This document shows positions 1 to 5,780 of a stretch of 32,096 bases of DNA, one piece after another. Both the position numbers and the translations under genes were made by a program. The notes below the pieces were generated by a model, which made no database searches, was not told where the DNA came from, and saw nothing but the letters and a program-made list of their open reading frames with translations. The DNA is from Clostridia bacterium (GTDB lineage Bacteria; Bacillota_A; Clostridia; Oscillospirales; CAG-272), in contig JAFUJS010000018.1 in the NCBI GenBank assembly GCA_017468115.1, positions 1 to 32,096 of the forward strand. Direction: 5' to 3'. Within the stretch, counting starts at the first letter, position 1; each line of letters opens with the position of its first letter.

Positions 1-1
1 C

Positions 2-127
2 CAAAGGTTCTTTATGGGGTATCATATGAATAAAAAGCATTGGTACACACTTTTGCTTGATGGTTCAATACCGACCGAAGAAATCTGTCGACGGATAGAC
101 GAAAGCTATCTGTTGGCGAAGAAATAA
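2..127 (+). CDS. MmcQ/YjbR family protein, C-terminal fragment (runs off left edge)
   Basis: The second frame is open from the left edge to a TAA and gives 41 residues. They contain GYHMNKKHW followed by LLDGSIPTEEICRRIDESY, which matches the C-terminal end of the small MmcQ/YjbR (CyaY-like fold, DUF419-type) proteins. In that family a G-Y-H-x-N-K-x-H-W segment precedes a final helix with a conserved I-D-x-S-Y. These proteins are usually about 115-120 residues, so about two thirds lies outside the window. The family has been suggested to bind DNA but its cellular role is unclear. A strong terminator follows about 95 bases downstream. The family call is fairly firm; no function should be inferred. 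Confidence 0.7.
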   Translation, partial: QRFFMGYHMNKKHWYTLLLDGSIPTEEICRRIDESYLLAKK

Positions 128-221
128 ACAAATTCCAATTTATTGGTCGAATTACTTATTATTTGCGATAAAGTAAAAATAACACTTGTATAATATGAAC
201 ATATTAGCATATAATAATATT

Positions 222-257
222 AAAAAGCCCTGTTGAAAGTAATCAGCAGGGCTTTTT
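222..257 (+). terminator. Rho-independent terminator
   Basis: AAAAA, then stem GCCCTGTTGA (227-236), loop AAGTAA, stem TCAGCAGGGC (243-252) and TTTTT. Ten base pairs with one G-U, flanked by A and T runs, so it could work in both directions. It closes the MmcQ/YjbR-like gene. Confidence 0.85.
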
Positions 258-278
258 GAGTTATATATATAGGTTTAG

Positions 279-496
279 AGTCAACTCAAATATATAAAAG
301 CCATTACCACCTATAAGGCTTCTAAAGAAATTCAGCAAGTCAAAAAGTTAAATGATAACCAATTAGACGTAATACAGTCTATGATAAAGTAATGCAAGAA
401 TTTATTTGTTACTTTGATGTTATTGAATATGCAGTTTTCCATAGAGAAGGGGAGCTTGCAAATTATGAAGCTTTTCAAAAATATATAAGACCATAA
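279..496 (+). pseudogene. Two short overlapping reading frames, probable gene remnant
   Basis: A frame without a usable start is open from 279 to a TAA at 390-392 (37 codons, ending QLDVIQSMIK). It overlaps by one base (TAATG) an ATG frame at 392-496 coding for 34 residues that begins MQEFICYFDVIEY and ends QKYIRP. I recognise neither. The first has no start codon or ribosome site until its last residues, and the second has no clear ribosome site. A terminator sits only six bases after the second stop, which suggests the true 3' end of a once longer gene, with the upstream part decayed or frameshifted. A genuine 34-residue peptide is possible but less likely. Confidence 0.3.
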
Positions 497-501
497 AACA
501 A

Positions 502-533
502 AAAAGGATAGAGCAGAGAAGCCCTATCCTTTT
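502..533 (+). terminator. Rho-independent terminator
   Basis: AAAAGGATAG (502-511), a 12-base loop and CTATCCTTTT (524-533) form a ten-pair stem with an A run before and a T run within. It lies just after the 34-codon frame ending at 496 and could also act on the minus-strand remnant at 547-645. Confidence 0.75.
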
Positions 534-546
534 GCTGTATTTTAGA

Positions 547-645
547 CTAAAAACGAAAAAAACCATTCATTTCTGAATAGTCCTTTTTCATATCTCTAAT
601 TACCCATTTGGGATTAAGACCCCATTGATTCGAATTAGAGACAAG
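547..645 (-). pseudogene. Possible C-terminal remnant of an unrecognised gene
   Basis: On the minus strand a frame is open from the tRNA-like repeat at 646-664 to a TAG at 549-547. Its C-terminal residues are WGLNPKWVIRDMKKDYSEM followed by NGFFRF, which read like a real charged C-terminal helix rather than noise. There is no start codon with a ribosome site: the frame runs straight out of the duplicated tRNA 3' end. That is what is expected if a recombination event at the tRNA cut off the 5' part. The family is unknown to me. Random open frame of about 33 codons is the main alternative. Confidence 0.25.
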
Positions 646-664
646 TGGTCGAGATGATAGGATT
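646..664 (-). repeat. 19-bp duplicate of the tRNA-Pro 3' end (candidate attachment-site scar)
   Basis: The 19 bases tggtcgagatgataggatt are identical to 818-836, which is the 3' end of tRNA-Pro including CCA, the acceptor strand and part of the T arm. The match stops within the T loop and immediately after CCA, the usual core for tyrosine integrases that use tRNA 3' ends. No integrase is visible. Confidence 0.6.
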
Positions 665-780
665 GGGACTCGCTTGCACTCCCCCCATAATTCGTTTTAG
701 CCAATCGCACTTCGCCTTGCGCCTCGTGTTCTTGGAAACTCATTATCGAACCTCGGTTCTCATCCTTTCATTATTCAAAA
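665..780. other. Unexplained segment between the two tRNA 3'-end copies
   Basis: About 115 bases with no supported gene, lying between the partial tRNA copy and the tRNA-Pro terminator. It contains runs such as CTCCCCCCATAATTCG and TCGCACTTCGCCTTGCGCC, more GC-rich than the surrounding intergenic DNA. It may be what is left of an excised or deleted integrated element. Nothing in it identifies a gene. Confidence 0.35.
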
Positions 781-816
781 ATAAAAACGACCCACTCAAA
801 AGAGTAGGTCTTTTTT
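781..816 (-). terminator. Terminator of tRNA-Pro (symmetrical)
   Basis: Stem GACCCACTC (789-797), loop AAAA, GAGTAGGTC (802-810): nine pairs with one wobble. On the minus strand the hairpin is followed by GTTTTTAT, two bases past the tRNA CCA end, so it ends the tRNA transcript. T6 on the other side makes it symmetrical. Confidence 0.8.
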
Positions 817-817
817 A

Positions 818-893
818 TGGTCGAGATGATAGGATTCGAACCTACGGCATCATGGTCCCAAACCATGCGCGCTACCAACTGCGCTACATCTCG
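818..893 (-). tRNA. tRNA-Pro (anticodon TGG), CCA encoded
   Basis: The minus strand folds into a 76-base cloverleaf. The acceptor CGAGATG pairs with CATCTCG, followed by discriminator A and an encoded CCA. The D arm includes GCGCAGTTGGTAGCGC. The anticodon arm CATGG-TTTGGGA-CCATG gives anticodon TGG (proline). The T arm contains GGTTCGAATCC. A near-perfect promoter lies upstream and a terminator follows two bases after CCA, so it is an independent single-gene transcript. Its 3' 19 bases are duplicated at 646-664. Confidence 0.97.
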
Positions 894-921
894 AAATGCA
901 TCTTTCGTTCAATGCCATACT

Positions 922-950
922 ATTATAGCAAAGAGAAAATGGTTTGTCAA
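922..950 (-). promoter_or_regulatory. Promoter of tRNA-Pro
   Basis: On the minus strand TTGACA (950-945) and TATAAT (927-922) are separated by 17 bases, an exact consensus for a housekeeping sigma-70/SigA promoter. It is about 28 bases upstream of the tRNA, as expected for a strongly expressed tRNA gene. Confidence 0.9.
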
Positions 951-999
951 TACTTTTTTTATTTTTGTTTATTATTTTTTTGCGAACACTGAACACGTA

Positions 1000-1028
1000 T
1001 TGAAAAAGAAAAATAAATGTGCTAAAAT
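1000..1028 (+). promoter_or_regulatory. Promoter of the InlB/BspA-repeat lipoprotein
   Basis: TTGAAA (1000-1005), 17 bases, TAAAAT (1023-1028). Transcription from about 1035 leaves a short leader holding GGAG at 1046-1049, seven bases before ATG 1057. Confidence 0.65.
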
Positions 1029-1056
1029 GAATTGTAAGAACAAATGGAGCAGAAAA

Positions 1057-2016
1057 ATGAATTTTAAAATTTATACTTTGTTTTGCGTGGCTGTAGTAGT
1101 TTTGATGCTAGCCTCATGTGGCGGCAACCAAGACCCCGGCAACACCCCGTTGGATGAAAATACACTAACAATTACATTTGAATACAAAAATGGCACCCCC
1201 GACCTTGTTCAGACAATCGAAAAGGGAGGCGTGATAACTGAGCCAGCCTCTCCCGAAAAGCACGGCTACACCTTCGAGGGCTGGTATTACGAGGAAAGAA
1301 TGAAATGGAACTTTGAGGATGCTCCAATGATTGGGGTTACGCTTTCCGCAAAGTGGAGACCTATCGAATACCAAATTGAATATGTAAACGCAGAAGGGCC
1401 CCGTGCCTACTACACCATAGAGGAAGAGCTGGACTTGACAGAGGGAACAAGAGCCTGTTATGAATTTTTTGGCTGGTTTGAGGACCCGGAACTGACAAAG
1501 CCAATAACCAAAATTGAAGTAGGTACAGTAGGCAACAAAAAGGTCTATGCTAAGGTCGTTTATCAGCCGTTTAATCTTGAGCTTCAAGAGGACGATACAT
1601 ACAAAATTACCCGTTTTAACGACACAGGTGCCACCAAAATTACAATTTCAAACGAATACAAGGGCAAAAAAATCACCGTGGTTGGCAGAAACGCCTTCTA
1701 TGATTGCACAAGCCTGAAATCGGTTACTCTTTCCGACGAGATTACAACCTTGGAGTACGGCGCCTTTGGCAGATGCAACAAGGTAGAGTCCTTTAACTTG
1801 GGCAACGGTCTTAAGCAAATATGCGAAAAAGCCTTTTATTATTGTGCAGGCATGACAGAAATTGACATACCAAGCACAGTAGAGTACATCGAAAAGGATG
1901 CCTTCAAAAACTGTAATTTCCTAACCATAAATTGTCAGATAAGCGAAATACCATCAGGCTGGGAATACGGCTGGAACGCAGAAAGACCATATAATCTGCT
2001 AGAGAACGAAGATTGA
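1057..2016 (+). CDS. Lipoprotein with InlB B-repeats and BspA-like leucine-rich repeats
   Basis: A 319-residue surface lipoprotein. The frame is open from within tRNA-Pro, but ATG 1057 has GGAG seven bases upstream and begins a signal peptide (MNFKIYTLFCVAVVVLMLASC). The lipobox LASC puts the lipidated Cys at residue 21. Two InlB B-repeat (Listeria-Bacteroides) units follow: the first has HGYTFEGWYYEERMKWNF and ends TLSAKWRPI, the second includes YEFFGWFEDPEL. The C-terminal third is a short BspA-like LRR_5 array, with repeats such as VGRNAFYDCTSLKSVTL, LEYGAFGRCNKVESFNL and ICEKAFYYCAGMTEIDI. Such proteins are exported and membrane anchored, and related ones bind host or matrix ligands; the ligand here is unknown. 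The gene is transcribed alone from its own promoter and ends at a weak terminator. Confidence 0.85.
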   Translation: MNFKIYTLFCVAVVVLMLASCGGNQDPGNTPLDENTLTITFEYKNGTPDLVQTIEKGGVITEPASPEKHGYTFEGWYYEERMKWNFEDAPMIGVTLSAKWRPIEYQIEYVNAEGPRAYYTIEEELDLTEGTRACYEFFGWFEDPELTKPITKIEVGTVGNKKVYAKVVYQPFNLELQEDDTYKITRFNDTGATKITISNEYKGKKITVVGRNAFYDCTSLKSVTLSDEITTLEYGAFGRCNKVESFNLGNGLKQICEKAFYYCAGMTEIDIPSTVEYIEKDAFKNCNFLTINCQISEIPSGWEYGWNAERPYNLLENED

Positions 2017-2017
2017 G

Positions 2018-2034
2018 AGAGGAAACTCTTTTTT
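2018..2034 (+). terminator. Weak terminator after the lipoprotein gene
   Basis: AGAG, GAAA tetraloop, CTCT, then T5, two bases after the stop codon. Only four to five pairs, so termination may be incomplete and read into the next gene. Confidence 0.45.
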
Positions 2035-2043
2035 CTATTTTCT

Positions 2044-2073
2044 GTTGAATTACAGACACGTCTGCGGTAAAAT
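2044..2073 (+). promoter_or_regulatory. Promoter of the TraX-family gene, with palindrome in spacer
   Basis: TTGAAT (2044-2049), 18 bases, TAAAAT (2068-2073). The spacer holds CAGAC-AC-GTCTG (2053-2064), a five-base-arm palindrome placed where a repressor could block polymerase. The promoter rules out the ATG at 2045 as the start codon, because it lies inside the -35 box. Confidence 0.55.
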
Positions 2074-2095
2074 ACTAGAGAAAGAAGGTGATTTA

Positions 2096-2803
2096 GTGGA
2101 AGAAAAGCAAAGCAAAATTTTCTTTTTAAGCGGCAACATGCTAAAGCTGATTGCCCTTGTTTCCATGACCATTGACCACGTGGGCTACCACCTTTACCCA
2201 AGCATCGAAATACTAAGAATTATCGGAAGAATTGCATTCCCTATATTTGCATATATGGTTGCGGAGGGCTGCTTCTACACTCGCAACAAGGAGAAGCACC
2301 TAGGGCTTATGTGGGCGGTGGCAGTTGTCTGTCAGGTGGTTATGTCCATTGCCACGGGAAACCTGCAAATGTGCATCTTTGTAACCTTCGCCCTTTCCAC
2401 CTCTGTTATTTATGTTATTGACAAGGCAATAGAGAAAAAGGGCTGGCTCCAATACCTTATAGCATCAATTGTTTGCGTGGCGGTTTTGGTAATTACCGCA
2501 GTTTTGCCAAGCGTAATTAAGTCTATCCCCTTCGGAGTTGAGTATGGCATTTTCGGTGTTCTCTTACCGGTTGCGGTAAGATTTACCCCAACAAGACCCC
2601 TTAAGCTTGCATCCTGCGCTATGATGCTGATTTTCCTTTGCCTCAGCACCCTTTGGACAATTCAATGGTACTGTTTAATAGCCCTCATTCCTCTTGCGTT
2701 TTATAGTGGCAAAAGAGGCAAGCTCAATCTTAAATACCTATTTTATATTTACTACCCCGCACACATTGTTGTAATAATGGCAATAAAATTACTTATAAAG
2801 TAA
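2096..2803 (+). CDS. TraX-family membrane protein
   Basis: A polytopic membrane protein of 235 residues from the GTG at 2096. That start is chosen because GAAGG lies just upstream and because the longer ATG at 2045 falls in the promoter. The N-terminal signature LKLIALVSMTIDHVGYHLYP followed by RIIGRIAFPIFAYMVAEG is typical of TraX (PF05857). That family is named for the F-plasmid protein that acetylates pilin and is related to membrane acyltransferases. The chromosomal Firmicute members have unknown substrates. About eight hydrophobic segments run to the C-terminal end, where YIYYPAHIVVI is also family-typical. No conjugation genes are nearby, so a role in pilin modification is not implied. 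Single gene, closed by a strong terminator. Confidence 0.85.
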   Translation: MEEKQSKIFFLSGNMLKLIALVSMTIDHVGYHLYPSIEILRIIGRIAFPIFAYMVAEGCFYTRNKEKHLGLMWAVAVVCQVVMSIATGNLQMCIFVTFALSTSVIYVIDKAIEKKGWLQYLIASIVCVAVLVITAVLPSVIKSIPFGVEYGIFGVLLPVAVRFTPTRPLKLASCAMMLIFLCLSTLWTIQWYCLIALIPLAFYSGKRGKLNLKYLFYIYYPAHIVVIMAIKLLIK

Positions 2804-2830
2804 AAAAACAGGCATTTTGCCTGCTTTTTT
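2804..2830. terminator. Bidirectional terminator between convergent genes
   Basis: AAAAA, CAGGCA (2809-2814), TTT, TGCCTG (2818-2823), T6 on the plus strand. On the minus strand the same hairpin follows the stop of the DUF5714 gene and is trailed by a T run, so it serves both converging transcripts. Confidence 0.85.
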
Positions 2831-3377
2831 AATGCTTTAACGGATGAAAAGGACATTTTATGCCAAGACAGGTTTGGTTTCTATGGTAATCCGTACACAA
2901 AACCTTGTCCAGCTCCATCTCAATGCCCAAATGCTTTTTTACAAACTCAACTGCCGATATAACAGATAAGTAGGAATCCCTCTTACAGCATCTTGGTCCA
3001 CCGATTTGACCAATCGCCATAAGTGATTTTGAGGTCATCATATTTGCAAGCCCCCATTCCCTCGGCTTATTAAGAGGTCCTGCACCCGACACTATGGAAA
3101 TAAACATACCCGATGAAACACCGGCACCGCAAGCACCCCAAAGTCCGCATGCGCCGGCAGGCACATTTTTGCTTCTTTCAAGCATCTTTTCCAACGCCAC
3201 ATCAAGCTCAATATCTCCACCTGCGTTTTTGAAAGCAGTAAGCAAAGATGCGCCAACAAGATAGTGATGCACAGGGCTGTGCATCGGGCATTCCTCGTGA
3301 GCCATCAGCCTTTTAAGTATATGAATAGGATTCTTGCTTTTTTCGTTAAGACAAATAATTGTAGCCTCTTGAATCAT
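2829..3377 (-). CDS. DUF5714 domain protein (Cys-rich, function unknown)
   Basis: 182 residues from ATG 3377, with AGAGGTG as ribosome site six bases upstream; the slightly longer GTG start at 3386 lies inside that ribosome site and is rejected. Cysteines and histidines are clustered: ECPMHSPVHHYL near residue 30, GACGLWGACGAG around 78-90, GPRCCKRDSY near 130 and CLGIKCPFHP at the C-terminus. This pattern fits the DUF5714 family, which is frequent in anaerobes and probably binds metal or an Fe-S centre; that is inference. No signal peptide or membrane segment is evident. It follows the MATE gene by about 40 bases without a terminator, so they are likely co-transcribed. Confidence 0.75.
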   Translation of the reverse strand: MIQEATIICLNEKSKNPIHILKRLMAHEECPMHSPVHHYLVGASLLTAFKNAGGDIELDVALEKMLERSKNVPAGACGLWGACGAGVSSGMFISIVSGAGPLNKPREWGLANMMTSKSLMAIGQIGGPRCCKRDSYLSVISAVEFVKKHLGIEMELDKVLCTDYHRNQTCLGIKCPFHPLKH

Positions 3378-3417
3378 AAAAAACACCTCTAATTATCGAC
3401 ACAGGGTCGTATTTTTT

Positions 3418-4746
3418 TTAGTATTTATACTTCTTTCGCTTTACTATCATAAATATAACGGTTACCAAAACGGCAAGCGCCTCCGCAACCACAATGGATG
3501 CCCAAATTCCGTCCACATTGAAAATCAATGGAAGAATCAATATGCACAAAACCTGAAAGGCAAGCGTCCTTAAAAAGGAAATAGCAGCCGATACAGGTCC
3601 ATCGTTCAGCGCAGTAAAGAATGAAGAGCCGAAAATGCCAAATCCCGAGAACAAAAACGAGAAGGAATAAATATAAAATGCATGCTCGGTAAGCTGCCTT
3701 AGCTCCTCATTGTAGCCAACATAAAGATAAGACATAGGCTTTGCAAGCGCAACAGAAAGCACAAACATAGTAGCGGAAAGCACACCCATAATAATCAAGC
3801 TCTTTTTGAAGACCCCGTGTAGCTCATTGTGCCTGTTAGCCCCGTGATTGTAGCCGATAATCGGCGCCGAGCCTATGGCATAGCCAATAAACACAGCAAT
3901 AAAAATAAAGTTCACATACATCAAAACTCCGTATGCAGCCAAGCCGTCATCGCCAAGATACTTAAGCAGCTGGAAGTTATAGAGCATAGTAACAATAGAT
4001 AATGAAATATTTGTCATAAGCTCCGAGGAGCCGTTAAGACAGCCCTGTACAAGGCTTCTTAAATCACGGCTTGATTCTGTCAGCCTGAGCAGGCTTGTGT
4101 TTTCTCTTGCAAAATAAATGATAGGACCTACACAGCCGATAATTTGGCTAATAACCGTTGCAAATGCGGCACCAACCAGTCCCCAACCGAAAAGACCGAC
4201 AAAGAGAGTATCGAGAATTATGTTTGTAACACCGGATGCAACTGTGAAGGCAAGTCCCAGCTTAGGCTTTTCGGCGGTTACAAAAAAGCTTTGAAATTCC
4301 ACCTGAAGCATATAGAACACGTTGCCGGCAACAATAACCATTCCATAAGTAACAGCGTTTGCGTGTAGCTGTCCGCCAGCGCCAAGCAGAGTGGCAACCT
4401 CTTCAATAAATATAATTCCCACAAGGCTAAGCACCACGCCAATTACAGCAGGTAAATAAATAAAGAGAGAAAAGATTTTGTTTGCCTTCTCTCGGTCCCC
4501 CTCGCCAAGAGTTTTGGAAACCAAGGCGCAGCCACCGGTTCCGAACATAAAGCCCACAGCACCAAGAATCATAGTGTATGGCATTATAAAGTTCACCGCC
4601 TCAAAGGCGCTTTCCCCAACAAAGTTAGAAACGAAAAATCCGTCAACCAAGGAGTAGATGGATGTAAAAACCATCATTATAACAGAGGGCAGAGTGAATC
4701 TTATTAAATTTTTATAAGAAAAATGGTCAGATAACTGTATTTGCAT
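3418..4746 (-). CDS. MATE-family multidrug/cation efflux transporter
   Basis: A 442-residue integral membrane protein with about twelve hydrophobic segments in two related halves, starting at ATG 4746 behind a GGGGG stretch. N-terminal features of the MATE superfamily are clear: IRFTLPSVIMMVFTSIYSLVDGFFVSNFVGESAFEAVN, here quoted only in part as SLVDGFFVSNFVGESAF, then GTGGCALVSKTLGEGD. The second half has SAPIIGYNHGANRH and a C-terminal basic tail. Such carriers export drugs or other cationic compounds in exchange for Na+ or H+; the substrate here is not predictable. The layout resembles the MepA-like branch. It is transcribed divergently from coaX, with the two -35 boxes only eight bases apart, and is followed by the DUF5714 gene. 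Confidence 0.92.
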   Translation of the reverse strand: MQIQLSDHFSYKNLIRFTLPSVIMMVFTSIYSLVDGFFVSNFVGESAFEAVNFIMPYTMILGAVGFMFGTGGCALVSKTLGEGDREKANKIFSLFIYLPAVIGVVLSLVGIIFIEEVATLLGAGGQLHANAVTYGMVIVAGNVFYMLQVEFQSFFVTAEKPKLGLAFTVASGVTNIILDTLFVGLFGWGLVGAAFATVISQIIGCVGPIIYFARENTSLLRLTESSRDLRSLVQGCLNGSSELMTNISLSIVTMLYNFQLLKYLGDDGLAAYGVLMYVNFIFIAVFIGYAIGSAPIIGYNHGANRHNELHGVFKKSLIIMGVLSATMFVLSVALAKPMSYLYVGYNEELRQLTEHAFYIYSFSFLFSGFGIFGSSFFTALNDGPVSAAISFLRTLAFQVLCILILPLIFNVDGIWASIVVAEALAVLVTVIFMIVKRKKYKY

Positions 4747-4774
4747 GAATACCCCCACTAAATTTGCTACATTG

Positions 4775-4803
4775 ATTATATATTACAAATATATAAAAGT
4801 CAA
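4775..4803 (-). promoter_or_regulatory. Promoter of the MATE-DUF5714 unit
   Basis: On the minus strand TTGACT (4803-4798), 17 bases, TATAAT (4780-4775). Its -35 box is separated by eight bases from the divergent coaX -35 box, so polymerases at the two sites should compete. Confidence 0.85.
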
Positions 4804-4811
4804 GACACAAC

Positions 4812-4840
4812 TTGACAAGAGAGAAAAGATGTGCTATCAT
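4812..4840 (+). promoter_or_regulatory. Promoter of coaX
   Basis: TTGACA (4812-4817), 17 bases, TATCAT (4835-4840), then AAGGGGGG as ribosome site eight bases before the coaX start. Confidence 0.85.
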
Positions 4841-4866
4841 AATGAAAAATTAAGGGGGGACACTAT

Positions 4867-5655
4867 ATGCTTTTGGCTCTTGATATTGGAAACACAAACA
4901 TACACGTGGGCACCTTTGAGCGTGGCATGCTTACACATAGCTTTTGCTTAGGCACAGACGACCAGCGCTCCGGAGATGAATATGCCTTTACACTAAAATC
5001 TCTCATAGAGTCAGACGGTATAGACTCTGCCGAAATCGACGGTGTTGTTATCGGTTCTGTTGCTCCTCATGTTACAAGCAAGCTGGAATATGCCGTATAT
5101 AAGATTACAGGCGTAAAGCCGCTATTGGTTGGTCCGGGCACAAAAACGGGCTTTCACATTAAGCTTGACGACCCATCACAGCTGGGCGCAGACCTTGCCG
5201 CAAATGTTGCCGCAACCATTGAGGCGTGTGGGGCACCGGCAATTATTGTTGACTTTGGCACAGCCACAACAATTTCCTGCATAGACAGGGAAAATTCTCT
5301 TGTGGGCTGTTACATTATGCCAGGTATTCAAATGAGCCTCAATGCTCTTAATACAACAGGGCTTTTGCCATCTGTTATGGCAGACAGAGCATTTCCGGTT
5401 GTGGGTAAAAACAGTGTAGATTCTATGCGTGCAGGCGTTGTCTTTGGCTCCGTCCTTGCCGCTGAGGGCTTTATTGACACCTTCAAAAAGGAATTTGACC
5501 TTCCGAAAACAACACAGGTGGTTGTTACCGGTGGCTTTGCCGATATGTTTATGTCCTATTTTAACATTAAGACAAAGCACATACCAAATCTCACTCTTTT
5601 GGGCTTGAATGCGATTTATAACACAAACCCCAAAAAGCATACCTTCAAGCTTTAA
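4867..5655 (+). CDS. coaX: Type III pantothenate kinase
   Basis: Phosphorylates pantothenate to 4'-phosphopantothenate, the first committed step of coenzyme A synthesis, in the cytosol. The 262-residue length is typical of CoaX. Family motifs are intact: the N-terminal phosphate loop LALDIGNTNIHVG (Asp6), GPGTKTGFHIK, the catalytic-base segment GADLAAN (Asp109) and the second phosphate motif VDFGTATT (Asp129), then CYIMPGIQMSLNAL. The start ATG follows a strong AAGGGGGG site. It has a consensus promoter, and the next gene 125 bases downstream encodes an S-component/HAD fusion with no clear terminator between. That suggests a vitamin B5 uptake and use cluster. No acetyl-CoA feedback is expected, since type III kinases generally lack it. 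Confidence 0.95.
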   Translation: MLLALDIGNTNIHVGTFERGMLTHSFCLGTDDQRSGDEYAFTLKSLIESDGIDSAEIDGVVIGSVAPHVTSKLEYAVYKITGVKPLLVGPGTKTGFHIKLDDPSQLGADLAANVAATIEACGAPAIIVDFGTATTISCIDRENSLVGCYIMPGIQMSLNALNTTGLLPSVMADRAFPVVGKNSVDSMRAGVVFGSVLAAEGFIDTFKKEFDLPKTTQVVVTGGFADMFMSYFNIKTKHIPNLTLLGLNAIYNTNPKKHTFKL

Positions 5656-5780
5656 TTTGGCAAAATATAGAGCCAATTCAAAATGGATTGTACCTTGATA
5701 GGACAATACCGAGGCGGCGCTATTTTGTAATATTTTTTCGTCGTATCTCAAGGAAGGGAACGGCAGTAAAGGAGACGCTT
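5656..5780 (+). other. Leader region between coaX and the S-component/HAD gene
   Basis: 125 bases without a gene. It contains three small inverted repeats: TTGGC/GCCAA (5657-5676), ATTGTACC/GGACAAT (5687-5706) and CGGCG/CGTCG with GAG/CTC around a T-rich loop (about 5711-5750). None ends in a proper T run and I match no riboswitch class. It ends with AAGGAG six bases before ATG 5781. Confidence 0.35.

Noticed and set aside
540..553. TTTTAGACTAAAA as a third HisR operator
   Set aside because: Arms look alike but the spacing is one base instead of four, and no gene start or promoter lies next to it.
817..1056. Extension of the lipoprotein frame back to an ATG in tRNA-Pro
   Set aside because: It would run through the tRNA and its promoter; the signal peptide and ribosome site place the start at 1057.
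2045..2803. TraX-family conjugation system
   Set aside because: Only the TraX-like protein is present, without pilin, relaxase or type IV secretion genes; chromosomal TraX homologues are common.
3378..3386. GTG start for the DUF5714 gene
   Set aside because: The GTG is part of the ribosome site AGAGGTG that serves ATG 3377.
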